DNA of 10,415 nucleotides from Prevotella sp. CAG:617 (GCA_000438115.1 FR903590.1:31186-41600); one strand, 5' to 3'. Shown: positions 1 through 6,333, counted from the stretch's first letter. Numbers and translations: made by a program. The notes: generated by a model not told the origin, from the letters alone.

Positions 1-74
1 CCTGCTGATTTCTTATGGAAAGTCCGTAAAATCTTATTTGGAATCGTAGTTGTGCTGAAAAGTTTGCACTGTAA

Positions 75-836
75 TCATGCATTCTTTTCTATATAAGCTT
101 TTTGGATGTAGATATTTTCAATGGGACGGTCTTTTCGAGTTTCTGTATTTTCAATGGACGTAACGATATCCATTCCGTCTATTACTTCACCGAACACGGT
201 GTATTCACCGTCCAAATGTGGAGCACCTCCTATTGAAGCATAAGTTGCTTCTTGTTCTGAATTAAATTTTTCCGGGGCGTGTTGTGCTACGGCTTTTTCA
301 GCCTGTAATTGCAGGTTCTTCAAAAGAGTCTGGAGTTTTTCTTGATTACCGGAGCGGCGAAGCAGGAACAATTCCTTCATGTGACTGCGTGAAATATTTT
401 CAAGACATTCTTCCACTTTCTGCTGATAGATTGATTCATATAGTTTGTTTAATTGTTCCTCATCATAGATTTTCCCTGTGACGATATAAAATTGGGTTGA
501 ATTTGAGGCTTTTTCTGGATTTGTTTCATTTCCCAAACGTGCTGCAGCCAGCGCTCCTCTCTTATGGAAATGTTTGGGATATACAATCTCTGCAGGAATG
601 GTGTAGTCGTATTGACGAGCATCTGTGGTTGAACGCATATTGGCTGGTTTGGATGCAGGATCACCTGCTTGAATCATGAAATTTCTGATTACGCGGTGAA
701 ACAGCACCTGCTCGTATACGCCGTTATTTACCAGTTTGATAAAGTTTTCTCTGTGCTGTGATGTGTCGTTATAGAGTTTGACGCGAATATTTCCCATAGA
801 AGTTTCAATACGTACAATAGTTTCTTGTTCCATCAT
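75..836 (-). CDS. Cyclophilin-type peptidylprolyl cis-trans isomerase with an internal helical insert
   Basis: This gene encodes a 253-residue cyclophilin, which catalyses cis-trans isomerisation of Xaa-Pro bonds during protein folding. Cyclophilin hallmarks are clear: FHRVIRNFMIQAGDP (residues 46-60) supplies the equivalents of human CypA Arg55, Phe60, Met61 and Gln63 (here R48, F53, M54, Q56); STQFYIVTG (113-121) and HLDGEYTVFGEV (207-218) follow. CypA Trp121 aligns with H207, a change common in bacterial cyclophilins. Between the last two motifs lies an extra stretch of roughly 75 residues (about 124-198), charged and apparently alpha-helical, which makes the protein longer than the usual 160-170 residues. 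No signal peptide or lipobox is visible at the chosen start, so a cytosolic location is inferred. Two adjacent ATG codons (836 and 833) are possible starts. The stop is TGA at 75-77. It is divergent from the nucleotidyltransferase gene, with a TAnnTTTG element upstream. Family assignment is firm; the client proteins are unknown. Confidence 0.95.
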   Translation of the reverse strand: MMEQETIVRIETSMGNIRVKLYNDTSQHRENFIKLVNNGVYEQVLFHRVIRNFMIQAGDPASKPANMRSTTDARQYDYTIPAEIVYPKHFHKRGALAAARLGNETNPEKASNSTQFYIVTGKIYDEEQLNKLYESIYQQKVEECLENISRSHMKELFLLRRSGNQEKLQTLLKNLQLQAEKAVAQHAPEKFNSEQEATYASIGGAPHLDGEYTVFGEVIDGMDIVTSIENTETRKDRPIENIYIQKAYIEKNA

Positions 837-870
837 AATGCTTTTTTATTATCTTGTCAACTGTTTTTTG

Positions 871-878
871 CAAAGATA
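871..878 (-). promoter_or_regulatory. Putative Bacteroidales -7 element for the cyclophilin gene
   Basis: On the minus strand this reads TATCTTTG, a perfect match to the TAnnTTTG -7 consensus of Bacteroidales sigma-ABfr promoters. It lies about 35 nt before the ATG, which leaves a short AT-rich leader. No clear -33 TTTG is present at the usual 19-21 nt spacing, so the call rests on the -7 element and its position. Confidence 0.5.
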
Positions 879-945
879 AGGCTTTTGTTTGATTCGGGAT
901 CTGTAAATATGAAACTCCCCACCGGATAGTTTAGTAATTAATCCG

Positions 946-953
946 TATCTTTG
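946..953 (+). promoter_or_regulatory. Putative Bacteroidales -7 element for the nucleotidyltransferase gene
   Basis: TATCTTTG matches TAnnTTTG exactly and sits 22 nt before the ATG at 976, giving a very short leader. The octamer is identical to the one on the opposite strand at 871-878, so this 139-bp divergent region appears to hold two back-to-back promoters. No convincing -33 element is visible. Confidence 0.5.
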
Positions 954-975
954 TCGAAGTAAAGATTCAGAAAAA

Positions 976-1716
976 ATGAGAGCCATGATTTTTGCGGCCG
1001 GTATGGGGACGCGTCTGAAACCCCTTACTGACCATATGCCCAAGGCTTTGGTTCCTGTGGGCGGGAAACCTTTGCTGGACATTCAGATAGAGAAACTGAA
1101 AGCTGTGGGATGTACGGATATCGTAGTAAATATCCATCATTTTGCCAATCAGATTGAGCAGCACGTAAAAGAGCGCGACTGGGGGGTGAACATCCAACTT
1201 TCAGATGAGCGTTCATTGTTGCTTGATACAGGTGGAGGGCTGAAAAAAGCTTCTGCATTGTTCGGAGCAGATGATTCCCCGGTGTTGATTCATAATGTGG
1301 ATATTTTGAGCAATGCTGATCTCCGAACTCTTTATAAGTTGGGGGAGCAGCATGATGCGGTGGTGTTGGTCAGCGATCGTCCGACACAGCGTTATTTGCT
1401 TTTTGATGACCGGTTGAATTTGGTAGGTTGGACGCACGTAGGAACAGGTGAAGTGCGTACGCCTTTTGAAAAACTGGATGTGAAGCAATGCCGCAAATTG
1501 GCCTTTGCCGGAATTCATGTATTCTCGCCAAGGTTGTTTCTCGAGATGCAGTCGTGGCCGGAAAAATTTTCGATAATAGACTTTTATTTGTCAGTGTGCG
1601 GCAAGTATGATATTTACGGATGTTATGACGCCTCGTTGCGTTTGCTGGATGTGGGTAAACAAGATACTTTGAAAATAGCGAATGATTTTGCGATGAAATA
1701 TATGGGTAAAATCTGA
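976..1716 (+). CDS. Sugar-1-phosphate nucleotidyltransferase (MurU-like NTP_transferase family)
   Basis: This 246-residue protein has the Rossmann-like NTP_transferase fold that joins a sugar 1-phosphate to an NTP, giving an NDP-sugar and pyrophosphate. The signature loop AAGMGTRLKPLT (residues 7-18) binds the nucleotide phosphates, and PKALVPVGGKPLL (22-34) carries the conserved Lys23. LDTGGGL (83-89) corresponds to the base/sugar-binding loop. IHNVDIL (105-111, D109) and LLDVGKQDTL (223-232, D225) are the probable metal-binding positions. Its length fits the short class of MurU (N-acetylmuramate-1-phosphate uridylyltransferase) and related enzymes, without the C-terminal hexapeptide-repeat domain of GlmU. 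It is cytosolic, with no signal peptide. It precedes glmM by 115 bp, which suggests a link to amino-sugar activation. The ATG at 976 is preceded by an A-run and gives the full N-terminal strand. The exact substrate (MurNAc-1-P, GlcNAc-1-P, GalNAc-1-P or a mannose-type sugar) cannot be read from the sequence, and the AmgK kinase that partners MurU in other bacteria is not adjacent. Confidence 0.88.
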   Translation: MRAMIFAAGMGTRLKPLTDHMPKALVPVGGKPLLDIQIEKLKAVGCTDIVVNIHHFANQIEQHVKERDWGVNIQLSDERSLLLDTGGGLKKASALFGADDSPVLIHNVDILSNADLRTLYKLGEQHDAVVLVSDRPTQRYLLFDDRLNLVGWTHVGTGEVRTPFEKLDVKQCRKLAFAGIHVFSPRLFLEMQSWPEKFSIIDFYLSVCGKYDIYGCYDASLRLLDVGKQDTLKIANDFAMKYMGKI

Positions 1717-1770
1717 TGATTATGGGGCAGAAAAACAAAAGCAGAGTTCTTTTTTTCAATTATTTATTTG

Positions 1771-1778
1771 TACTTTTG
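1771..1778 (+). promoter_or_regulatory. Putative Bacteroidales -7 element for glmM
   Basis: TACTTTTG matches TAnnTTTG exactly. It lies in the 115-bp gap before glmM, 53 nt upstream of the ATG, and is followed by an A-rich leader typical of Bacteroidales genes. A T-rich stretch (1747-1756) lies roughly where a -33 element would be but is not a clean TTTG. No convincing terminator stem separates the upstream gene, so glmM may also receive read-through. Confidence 0.55.
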
Positions 1779-1831
1779 TAGGGCAATCTAAATAATGAGT
1801 AAACACAAATCATCATTAAAAATAAAAATAC

Positions 1832-3217
1832 ATGACACTTATTAAATCAATCTCAGGTTTTCGTGGAACTATCGGAGGAAAGCCGGGTGATACGTTGAAT
1901 CCGCTTGACATTGTAAAATCTGTTTCTGCTTACGGAACGTTGCGTCGCAATATCAAGGGATATGCTCACAAAATTGTGGTGGGTCGCGATGCCCGTATTT
2001 CCGGCGAAATGGTTTCTCACGTAGTATGCGGCACACTTATCGGTATGGGATTTGACGTACTCAATATCGGATTGGCCTCAACACCTACTACCGAGTTGGC
2101 TGTAACGATGGAAAAAGCATGTGGTGGTATTATCATTACTGCCAGTCACAATCCGCGTCAATGGAATGCCTTGAAGTTCTTGAATGAGCGAGGCGAGTTC
2201 CTTCCGGCTGACGAGGCTGCCGAAGTGGTACGCTTAGCCAATAATTGCGATTTTGATTATGCTGATGTTGATCACATGGGTAATTATACCAAGAACTTCT
2301 ATTATGACCAGCGTCACATTGATTTGGTGAAGAACCTCGAACTTGTAGATGTTGATGCCATCCGCAAAGCCAATTTCCGTGTTGCTATCGATACGGTAAA
2401 CTCTGTCGGTGGTATTATCCTGCCCAAGTTGTTGGGCCAGTTGGGCGTGACCAAAGTTACCGGTCTCTATACTGAACCTACGGGTGACTTCCAGCATAAT
2501 CCCGAACCGTTGGAGCAGAACTTGGGTGACATTATGTCGCTGATGGCAAAAGGTGAACACGATATCGGTTTCGTAGTGGATCCGGATGTTGACCGTTTGG
2601 CTATTATTTGTGAAAACGGTAAGATGTATGGTGAGGAATATACGTTGGTAACAGCTGCCGACTATGTATTGCAGCATACTCCGGGTAATACGGTGTCTAA
2701 CTTGAGCTCTACACGTGCGTTGCACGACATTACCGAGGGCTATGGATGCCAGTACGCTCCGGCAGCCGTAGGAGAGGTTAACGTGGTAACCAAGATGAAG
2801 GAAACCGGCGCCGTAATCGGTGGTGAAGGTAATGGCGGAGTGATTTATCCGGCTGCTCACTATGGTCGTGATGCTTTGGTTGGTATTGCCCTGATTCTGA
2901 CTTACCTGGCTAAACGTAAGATGAAGGCCAGTGAGTTGAGAGCTACCTATCCCAGTTACTTCATTGCCAAGAACCGTATTGACCTTACTCCGGGTACCGA
3001 CGTATACGGCGTGCTTCAGAAAGTTAAGGAAATGTACAAGAATGAAAAGGTTACCGATATTGACGGCGTGAAGATAGACTTCCCCGACAAGTGGGTACAG
3101 TTGCGCAAGAGCAATACCGAGCCTATCATCCGTGTTTATTCAGAAGCCAAGACGATGGAAGAGGCTGACGCTTTGGGTAAGCAGATTATGGATATTGTTT
3201 ATTCAATGGCCAAATAA
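1832..3217 (+). CDS. glmM: Phosphoglucosamine mutase (alpha-D-phosphohexomutase family)
   Basis: This 461-residue cytosolic enzyme should interconvert glucosamine-6-phosphate and glucosamine-1-phosphate, the step before GlmU in UDP-GlcNAc synthesis for peptidoglycan and lipid A. All four alpha-D-phosphohexomutase motifs are intact: the phosphoserine loop TASHNP (103-108, catalytic S105), the magnesium loop DPDVDR (250-255), the sugar-specificity loop GEGNGG (331-336), and the phosphate-binding loop RKSNTEP (425-431) with R434. The N-terminal SGFRGTIGG is the usual family start, which supports the ATG at 1832. GEGNGG is the loop expected for GlcN/GlcNAc-type mutases; phosphomannomutase/phosphoglucomutase enzymes usually have GE(M/K)SGH. 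The length is typical for Bacteroidales GlmM. It lies downstream of a sugar nucleotidyltransferase and upstream of a sulfatase, with a stem-loop terminator between it and the sulfatase. A broader phosphomutase activity cannot be excluded. Confidence 0.93.
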   Translation: MTLIKSISGFRGTIGGKPGDTLNPLDIVKSVSAYGTLRRNIKGYAHKIVVGRDARISGEMVSHVVCGTLIGMGFDVLNIGLASTPTTELAVTMEKACGGIIITASHNPRQWNALKFLNERGEFLPADEAAEVVRLANNCDFDYADVDHMGNYTKNFYYDQRHIDLVKNLELVDVDAIRKANFRVAIDTVNSVGGIILPKLLGQLGVTKVTGLYTEPTGDFQHNPEPLEQNLGDIMSLMAKGEHDIGFVVDPDVDRLAIICENGKMYGEEYTLVTAADYVLQHTPGNTVSNLSSTRALHDITEGYGCQYAPAAVGEVNVVTKMKETGAVIGGEGNGGVIYPAAHYGRDALVGIALILTYLAKRKMKASELRATYPSYFIAKNRIDLTPGTDVYGVLQKVKEMYKNEKVTDIDGVKIDFPDKWVQLRKSNTEPIIRVYSEAKTMEEADALGKQIMDIVYSMAK

Positions 3218-3222
3218 AAAAA

Positions 3223-3239
3223 TTGCAGTTTAGCTGCAA
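3223..3239. repeat. Small inverted repeat after glmM
   Basis: TTGCAG and CTGCAA form a perfect 6-bp stem around a 5-nt loop, beginning 5 nt after the glmM stop codon. No T-tract follows, so it is not a standard terminator by itself. It may protect the 3' end of the glmM transcript or be incidental. Confidence 0.4.
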
Positions 3240-3249
3240 ATATTAATAA

Positions 3250-3293
3250 GGGTCCGCAATTGTCCCATAGATAACTGACGGACTCTTTTTTTT
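3250..3293 (+). terminator. Intrinsic terminator-like stem-loop between glmM and the sulfatase gene
   Basis: GGGTCCG (3250-3256) pairs with CGGACTC (3279-3285), giving 7 bp with one G-U pair around a 22-nt loop, followed at once by eight T residues (3286-3293). This is the expected end of the glmM transcript. The T-tract ends only 9 nt before the sulfatase ATG, so the structure also occupies the place where the sulfatase leader and ribosome-binding region should be. No TAnnTTTG element is visible between glmM and the sulfatase. The long loop lowers confidence. Confidence 0.6.
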
Positions 3294-3302
3294 CTATTTA
3301 TC

Positions 3303-4832
3303 ATGAACAAGCATTTAGTTTTAGGGAGTATGTTGCTGCTGCCTGCAGCAACACTGGCGCAGTCGCGGTATAACATAGTTTATATCATGACTGATGATCA
3401 TACCGCACAGATGATGAGCTGTTATGACAGCAGCAATGTGCAGACTCCCAATCTTGATCGTATGGCCAAAGCCGGCGTTAGGTTTACCAACAGTTATGTG
3501 GCCAATTCGCTTTCCGGACCCAGCAGGGCCTGTATGCTGACGGGAAAGCATAGTCATAAAAACGGATTTACAAATAATGAGCACGGCGTGTTCGATGGCA
3601 GTCAGCAAACCATGCCCAAGTTGTTGCAGAAGGCCGGATACCAGACGGCTCTTATCGGAAAGTGGCATCTCGTGAGCCGTCCTACGGGATTTGATTATTT
3701 TAGTATTCTGCCCGGGCAGGGAAACTATTACAACCCTGAATTTATCAGTATGGAGGGTGACACCTTGAGCGAAAAGGGATATGTGACCAATATTATTACG
3801 GATAAAAGTATTGACTGGCTTGAGCATAAGCGCGACCGTTCGAAGCCTTTTATTCTTTTTGTGCATCATAAGGCTTGTCATCGTGACTGGCTGCCCGAGT
3901 TGAAGTATTTGGAACTGTATGAAGACAAGACATTCAAGGTTCCCGAAACTTTTTACGACGATTATCAGGGACGTTTGGCTGCACAGACGCAGGAAATGAA
4001 TATTGCCAAGGATATGGACATGGCGTATGACGTCAAAGTGTATCGTCCGGGTGACAAGTCGCGTCTGTCGTCAACCTATCATGCTTTTGTCAATCGTCTT
4101 GATTCAGCCGACAGGGCCAGATACAATGCATTTTATGATAAGATTACCGAAGACTTTCATGCCCGGAATCTGACCGGAAAGGCTTTGGCTGAATACAAGT
4201 TCCAGCGGTACATGCGCGATTATGCCAAGGTTACGCGCAGCTTGGACGACAATGTAGGTCGTTTGCTGGATTATCTGGAGCAGACAGGACTGGCTGACTC
4301 CACTCTGATTGTCTATACTTCCGACCAGGGATTCTATATGGGCGAACACGGATGGTTTGACAAGCGTTTCATGTATGAGGAATCGTTCCGGACGCCGCTT
4401 GTCATGCAGTTGCCCAAGGGATTGCAGGCGCGTGGTGACATTGCCGAACTGGTGCAGAACATCGACTATGCGCCTACGTTCCTTGATTTGGCCGGCGCAC
4501 CGATTCCCGACGACATTCAGGGCGTTTCGCTCCTGCCGTTGCTGAAAGGAAAACATCCCAAGAACTGGCGTAAATCGCTCTATTATCATTACTATGAGTA
4601 TCCGGCCGAACATGCCGTGAAACGTCATTACGGCGTATTGTACAAAAATTATAAGCTGATTCATTTCTATAATGACATCGACTCGTGGGAGCTTTATGAT
4701 TTGAAGAATGACCCGAATGAGCTGCACAATATTTATGGGCAGGAGGGTACGGAAAAAATTACCCGGACGCTTCGTAAAGAACTCTTGCGTTTGCAAAAGC
4801 AATATGACGATCCGATTCAGAAATTGAATTAG
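3303..4832 (+). CDS. Secreted S1-family arylsulfatase (serine-type formylglycine enzyme)
   Basis: This 509-residue enzyme should hydrolyse sulfate esters on glycans outside the cytoplasm. A signal peptide is clear: a hydrophobic run at residues 5-18 with likely cleavage near LA-QS (19/20). There is no lipobox cysteine. The S1 signature SGPSRACMLTG starts at S71, the residue converted to formylglycine; being serine, it needs the anaerobic radical SAM maturase anSME. Other active-site landmarks are the calcium ligands D31-D32 (MTDDH), GKWHL (119-123), H188-H189 with HKACHRDW (189-196), D341-Q342 (TSDQG) and DKR (353-355). The C-terminal subdomain ends with the usual WELYDLKNDPNE (462-473). The substrate is not certain; the HKAxHRxW and KTF-P-E-DDY-GR pattern reminds me of Bacteroidetes S1 groups acting on galactose/GalNAc sulfates of mucin or algal glycans, but subfamily assignment needs a SulfAtlas comparison. 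No Shine-Dalgarno is seen and a terminator-like hairpin lies just upstream. It faces a convergent kinase gene. Confidence 0.92.
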   Translation: MNKHLVLGSMLLLPAATLAQSRYNIVYIMTDDHTAQMMSCYDSSNVQTPNLDRMAKAGVRFTNSYVANSLSGPSRACMLTGKHSHKNGFTNNEHGVFDGSQQTMPKLLQKAGYQTALIGKWHLVSRPTGFDYFSILPGQGNYYNPEFISMEGDTLSEKGYVTNIITDKSIDWLEHKRDRSKPFILFVHHKACHRDWLPELKYLELYEDKTFKVPETFYDDYQGRLAAQTQEMNIAKDMDMAYDVKVYRPGDKSRLSSTYHAFVNRLDSADRARYNAFYDKITEDFHARNLTGKALAEYKFQRYMRDYAKVTRSLDDNVGRLLDYLEQTGLADSTLIVYTSDQGFYMGEHGWFDKRFMYEESFRTPLVMQLPKGLQARGDIAELVQNIDYAPTFLDLAGAPIPDDIQGVSLLPLLKGKHPKNWRKSLYYHYYEYPAEHAVKRHYGVLYKNYKLIHFYNDIDSWELYDLKNDPNELHNIYGQEGTEKITRTLRKELLRLQKQYDDPIQKLN

Positions 4833-4869
4833 TCACGGGACGTTCTTTCCGTAGGAGTTAATCAAAAAC

Positions 4870-4907
4870 CGGTATGGCTTTTCTTGTAAGCTGTGCCGTT
4901 TTTTTTT
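4870..4907 (+). terminator. Intrinsic terminator of the sulfatase gene
   Basis: CGGTATGGCTT (4870-4880) pairs along its full 11 bp with AAGCTGTGCCG (4888-4898), including three G-U pairs, around a 7-nt loop. Nine T residues (4899-4907) follow. It begins 38 nt after the sulfatase stop codon. An A5 run just upstream (4864-4868) means it could also work weakly on the minus strand. Confidence 0.8.
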
Positions 4908-4961
4908 AGGAACAGGGGTGAGGCGTGAGCATACCAGGATTTTCTTAAAAAAAGTAGCTTG

Positions 4962-5009
4962 AAAAAAATAACAAGGTCGCTTCTTCTTTTTCCGGGGAGC
5001 TACCTTGTT
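4962..5009 (-). terminator. Second minus-strand terminator-like hairpin
   Basis: AACAAGGTCGCT (4970-4981) and AGCTACCTTGTT (4998-5009) form 11 of 12 pairs around a 16-nt loop. Read on the minus strand, the stem is followed by AT and then seven T residues (complement of 4962-4968). It would stop transcripts from the kinase gene that pass the first hairpin at 5066-5100. Confidence 0.6.
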
Positions 5010-5065
5010 CGGAATGCACGGCCGGCCTTTTTCTGCCGCCGGTGTCATGCGTAAAGAATGTTCCC

Positions 5066-5100
5066 AAAAAGGCTGCCTGCAATAAAAGCGGGCAGCCTTT
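5066..5100 (-). terminator. Primary terminator of the NahK-like kinase gene
   Basis: AAAGGCTGCCTGC (5068-5080) pairs with GCGGGCAGCCTTT (5088-5100) over 13 bp with one G-U pair, around a 7-nt AT-rich loop. On the minus strand the stem runs into five T residues (complement of 5066-5070). It sits 44 nt after the kinase stop codon. The three flanking A-T pairs mean it may also act weakly on the plus strand. Confidence 0.75.
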
Positions 5101-5110
5101 GCTCTATGTT

Positions 5111-5139
5111 CGGTTTTGTTGGGAAAACCGTCTGTTTTT
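5111..5139 (+). terminator. Possible extra plus-strand hairpin near the kinase 3' end
   Basis: CGGTTTT (5111-5117) pairs perfectly with AAAACCG (5124-5130) around a 6-nt loop, and TCTGTTTTT follows on the plus strand. It lies 5-33 nt from the kinase stop codon and could block plus-strand read-through from entering the kinase gene antisense. The interrupted T-tract makes it weaker than the other hairpins here. Confidence 0.4.
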
Positions 5140-5143
5140 CTGA

Positions 5144-6229
5144 TTATTTCTGCAGGGAGGCGATGTAGTCCTTCATTTCCTGTTCGTGTGCTTCCACGCT
5201 TTGCAGGAGTTTGAATTGTGCGCGTGTACGTACCAGATTGTGTTCCGGATAGGCAATCTTGTAATACGTGTCGCCGTTGATGTAGTCCGTCAGGAAGCGT
5301 ACGGCCTGCATGTACGGGAAGAGCTTGGCGGCATACGGCAGGTTTTCAACCTCAACCGGAGTGAGGAACACGCTTGCTGACTCAATGTAACCGCGTGAGA
5401 AGGCTTTGAAGATGTCCATGTTGAAGTTTACCTTGCTCAGGTCTTTTTCGTCCTCTACGCTAGTGTTGGCTGCTGAGCGGAGGAAGTCGCCGAAGTCAGA
5501 GAATACGAAGTTCGGCATTACGGTGTCCAAATCGATAACGCAGAGCACGTTACCGTCTTTGTCGAACATCATGTTGTCCACCTTCGTGTCGCAGTGGCAA
5601 ACGCGTTTGGGCAGCTTGCCTTCGCGGTGCAGACGTTCGGCCTTGCACATTTCGTCGGCTCTTTTTTCCAACTCGTCGAGCAGGTCTTTTACTTCGGCAA
5701 CTCTGCCGGCCTTGTCTTCAGCCACGGCTTCGTGCAGCTGCTGCAGGCGGAATTCCATGTTATGGAAATCCTTGATGGTTTCGCCCAACTGTACGGGAAT
5801 GTCAGCCAGTGTAGCCTGGAAGTTTCCGAACGTGCGGCCTACCTCATAGGAAGATTCCGGAGTGACGGCGCTCTTGGTTACGGCATCCGGAATAAATTCC
5901 ATGATGCGCCAGTATTTCTCGCCGTCAAAGTAGAAGTATTTGCCGTCTTTGGCCGGAACAAATGTCAGCACTTTGCGGTTGATGTCTGTTGTGTTGGCCG
6001 CTTCCAGTTTTTTGCGGATATGGCTGGTTACGGCAATAATGTTGTTCATCAGCATTTCCACGTCGGGGAAGATGGCGTTGTTGATGTGTTGCAGCACATA
6101 GTCCGGAGTGTTGTCAGCAGCGGTTTTAACCTTGTAGGTCGTGTTAATCAGACCATTTCCAAGCGGTTTGATTTCTGCCACTTCGCCGTTGATGTTGAAC
6201 TGAGCTACAATTTGTTCTAAATTTTCCAT
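5144..6229 (-). CDS. NahK-like sugar 1-kinase (aminoglycoside phosphotransferase superfamily)
   Basis: This 361-residue cytosolic kinase belongs to the APH/choline kinase fold. It most resembles NahK, the N-acetylhexosamine 1-kinase that converts GlcNAc or GalNAc to the sugar 1-phosphate with ATP. Visible features are the N-lobe glycine loop PLGNGLINTTY (22-32), VLQHIN (45-50) where the ATP-binding lysine strand lies, the hinge region RIMEFIP (108-114), the catalytic loop HCDTKVDN (212-219) with catalytic base D214 and N219, and the metal motif VIDLDTVMP (231-239) with D233 and D235, followed by DFGD (245-248). The HxDTKxxN...DLDTVMP combination and the length match NahK well; aminoglycoside kinases differ, so antibiotic resistance is unlikely. 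The ATG lies at 6227-6229 and a good promoter lies upstream on the same strand. It is divergent from the GH31 gene and convergent with the sulfatase gene, which suggests cytosolic capture of a sugar released outside. The natural substrate (GalNAc, GlcNAc or another hexose) is inferred, not shown. Confidence 0.87.
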   Translation of the reverse strand: MENLEQIVAQFNINGEVAEIKPLGNGLINTTYKVKTAADNTPDYVLQHINNAIFPDVEMLMNNIIAVTSHIRKKLEAANTTDINRKVLTFVPAKDGKYFYFDGEKYWRIMEFIPDAVTKSAVTPESSYEVGRTFGNFQATLADIPVQLGETIKDFHNMEFRLQQLHEAVAEDKAGRVAEVKDLLDELEKRADEMCKAERLHREGKLPKRVCHCDTKVDNMMFDKDGNVLCVIDLDTVMPNFVFSDFGDFLRSAANTSVEDEKDLSKVNFNMDIFKAFSRGYIESASVFLTPVEVENLPYAAKLFPYMQAVRFLTDYINGDTYYKIAYPEHNLVRTRAQFKLLQSVEAHEQEMKDYIASLQK

Positions 6230-6278
6230 GGTATTATGACTGTTGTTTATGATGTAAAAATTTTATTATTGTAATCAT

Positions 6279-6300
6279 CCTGTAATTTATAGGATACAGG
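6279..6300. repeat. Inverted repeat CCTGTA-N10-TACAGG at the kinase transcription start
   Basis: CCTGTA (6279-6284) and TACAGG (6295-6300) are perfect inverted 6-mers with a 10-bp spacer. They lie just downstream of the kinase -7 element (its edge is 6302), so the pair covers the expected transcription start. An overlapping 5-bp stem ATCCT/AGGAT (6277-6281 and 6291-6295) could form instead. Dyads in this place often bind a repressor, but no regulator gene is in the window. Confidence 0.4.
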
Positions 6301-6301
6301 A

Positions 6302-6333
6302 CAAAAGTACGCAAAAAGCCTCATTAACACAAG
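6302..6333 (-). promoter_or_regulatory. Bacteroidales-type promoter of the NahK-like kinase gene
   Basis: On the minus strand, TACTTTTG (6309-6302) matches TAnnTTTG, and CTTG (6333-6330) stands in for the -33 TTTG, with exactly 20 nt between the TTG and the TA. This is the only promoter in the window with both elements well spaced. It predicts a leader of about 65 nt before the ATG. The -7 octamer is the same as the one before glmM. Confidence 0.65.

Larger units (their letters stand above)
4833..5143. other. Convergent intergenic region with several hairpins and no gene
   Basis: This 311-bp gap lies between the 3' ends of the sulfatase (plus) and kinase (minus) genes. I see no believable coding sequence: the one 71-codon open frame here is low-complexity, lysine-rich and reads through the hairpins. 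Four stem-loops are visible and listed separately, plus a weak CCGGC/GCCGG 5-bp stem at 5022-5042. It appears to serve as a two-way transcription stop. Confidence 0.7.

Noticed and set aside
1..96. Possible C-terminal ends of a plus-strand gene entering from the left edge: frame 1 open to a TAA at 94-96, frame 2 open to a TAG at 47-49
   Set aside because: Neither short tail can be tied to a protein family, and there is too little sequence to choose between them. The frame 2 tail, ending in KSYLES 25 nt before the cyclophilin stop, would be the more natural convergent neighbour, but I cannot support it.
1750..1756. T-tract after the nucleotidyltransferase gene as a terminator
   Set aside because: I found no stable stem before the seven T residues; it is more likely part of the upstream region of the glmM promoter.
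2234..2860. A 208-codon minus-strand frame opposite glmM
   Set aside because: It overlaps the metal-loop and sugar-loop parts of glmM, has no recognisable motifs and no upstream promoter or leader; it is a shadow frame.
4104..4802. A 232-codon minus-strand frame opposite the sulfatase
   Set aside because: It lies wholly inside a sulfatase with intact motifs, and the translation does not resemble any protein I know.
4833..5048. A 71-codon minus-strand frame in the convergent intergenic region
   Set aside because: Its Lys/Pro/Arg-rich low-complexity translation runs through terminator hairpins, and its end coincides with the sulfatase stop; it has no promoter.
5594..6220. A 208-codon plus-strand frame opposite the kinase
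   Set aside because: The Phe/Val/His-rich translation is a by-product of the kinase codons; the minus-strand frame has all the kinase motifs.
5144..6229. Kinase read as an aminoglycoside resistance gene
   Set aside because: The superfamily name suggests this, but the HCDTKVDN and DLDTVMP motifs, the length and the neighbours fit an N-acetylhexosamine 1-kinase, not an antibiotic phosphotransferase.
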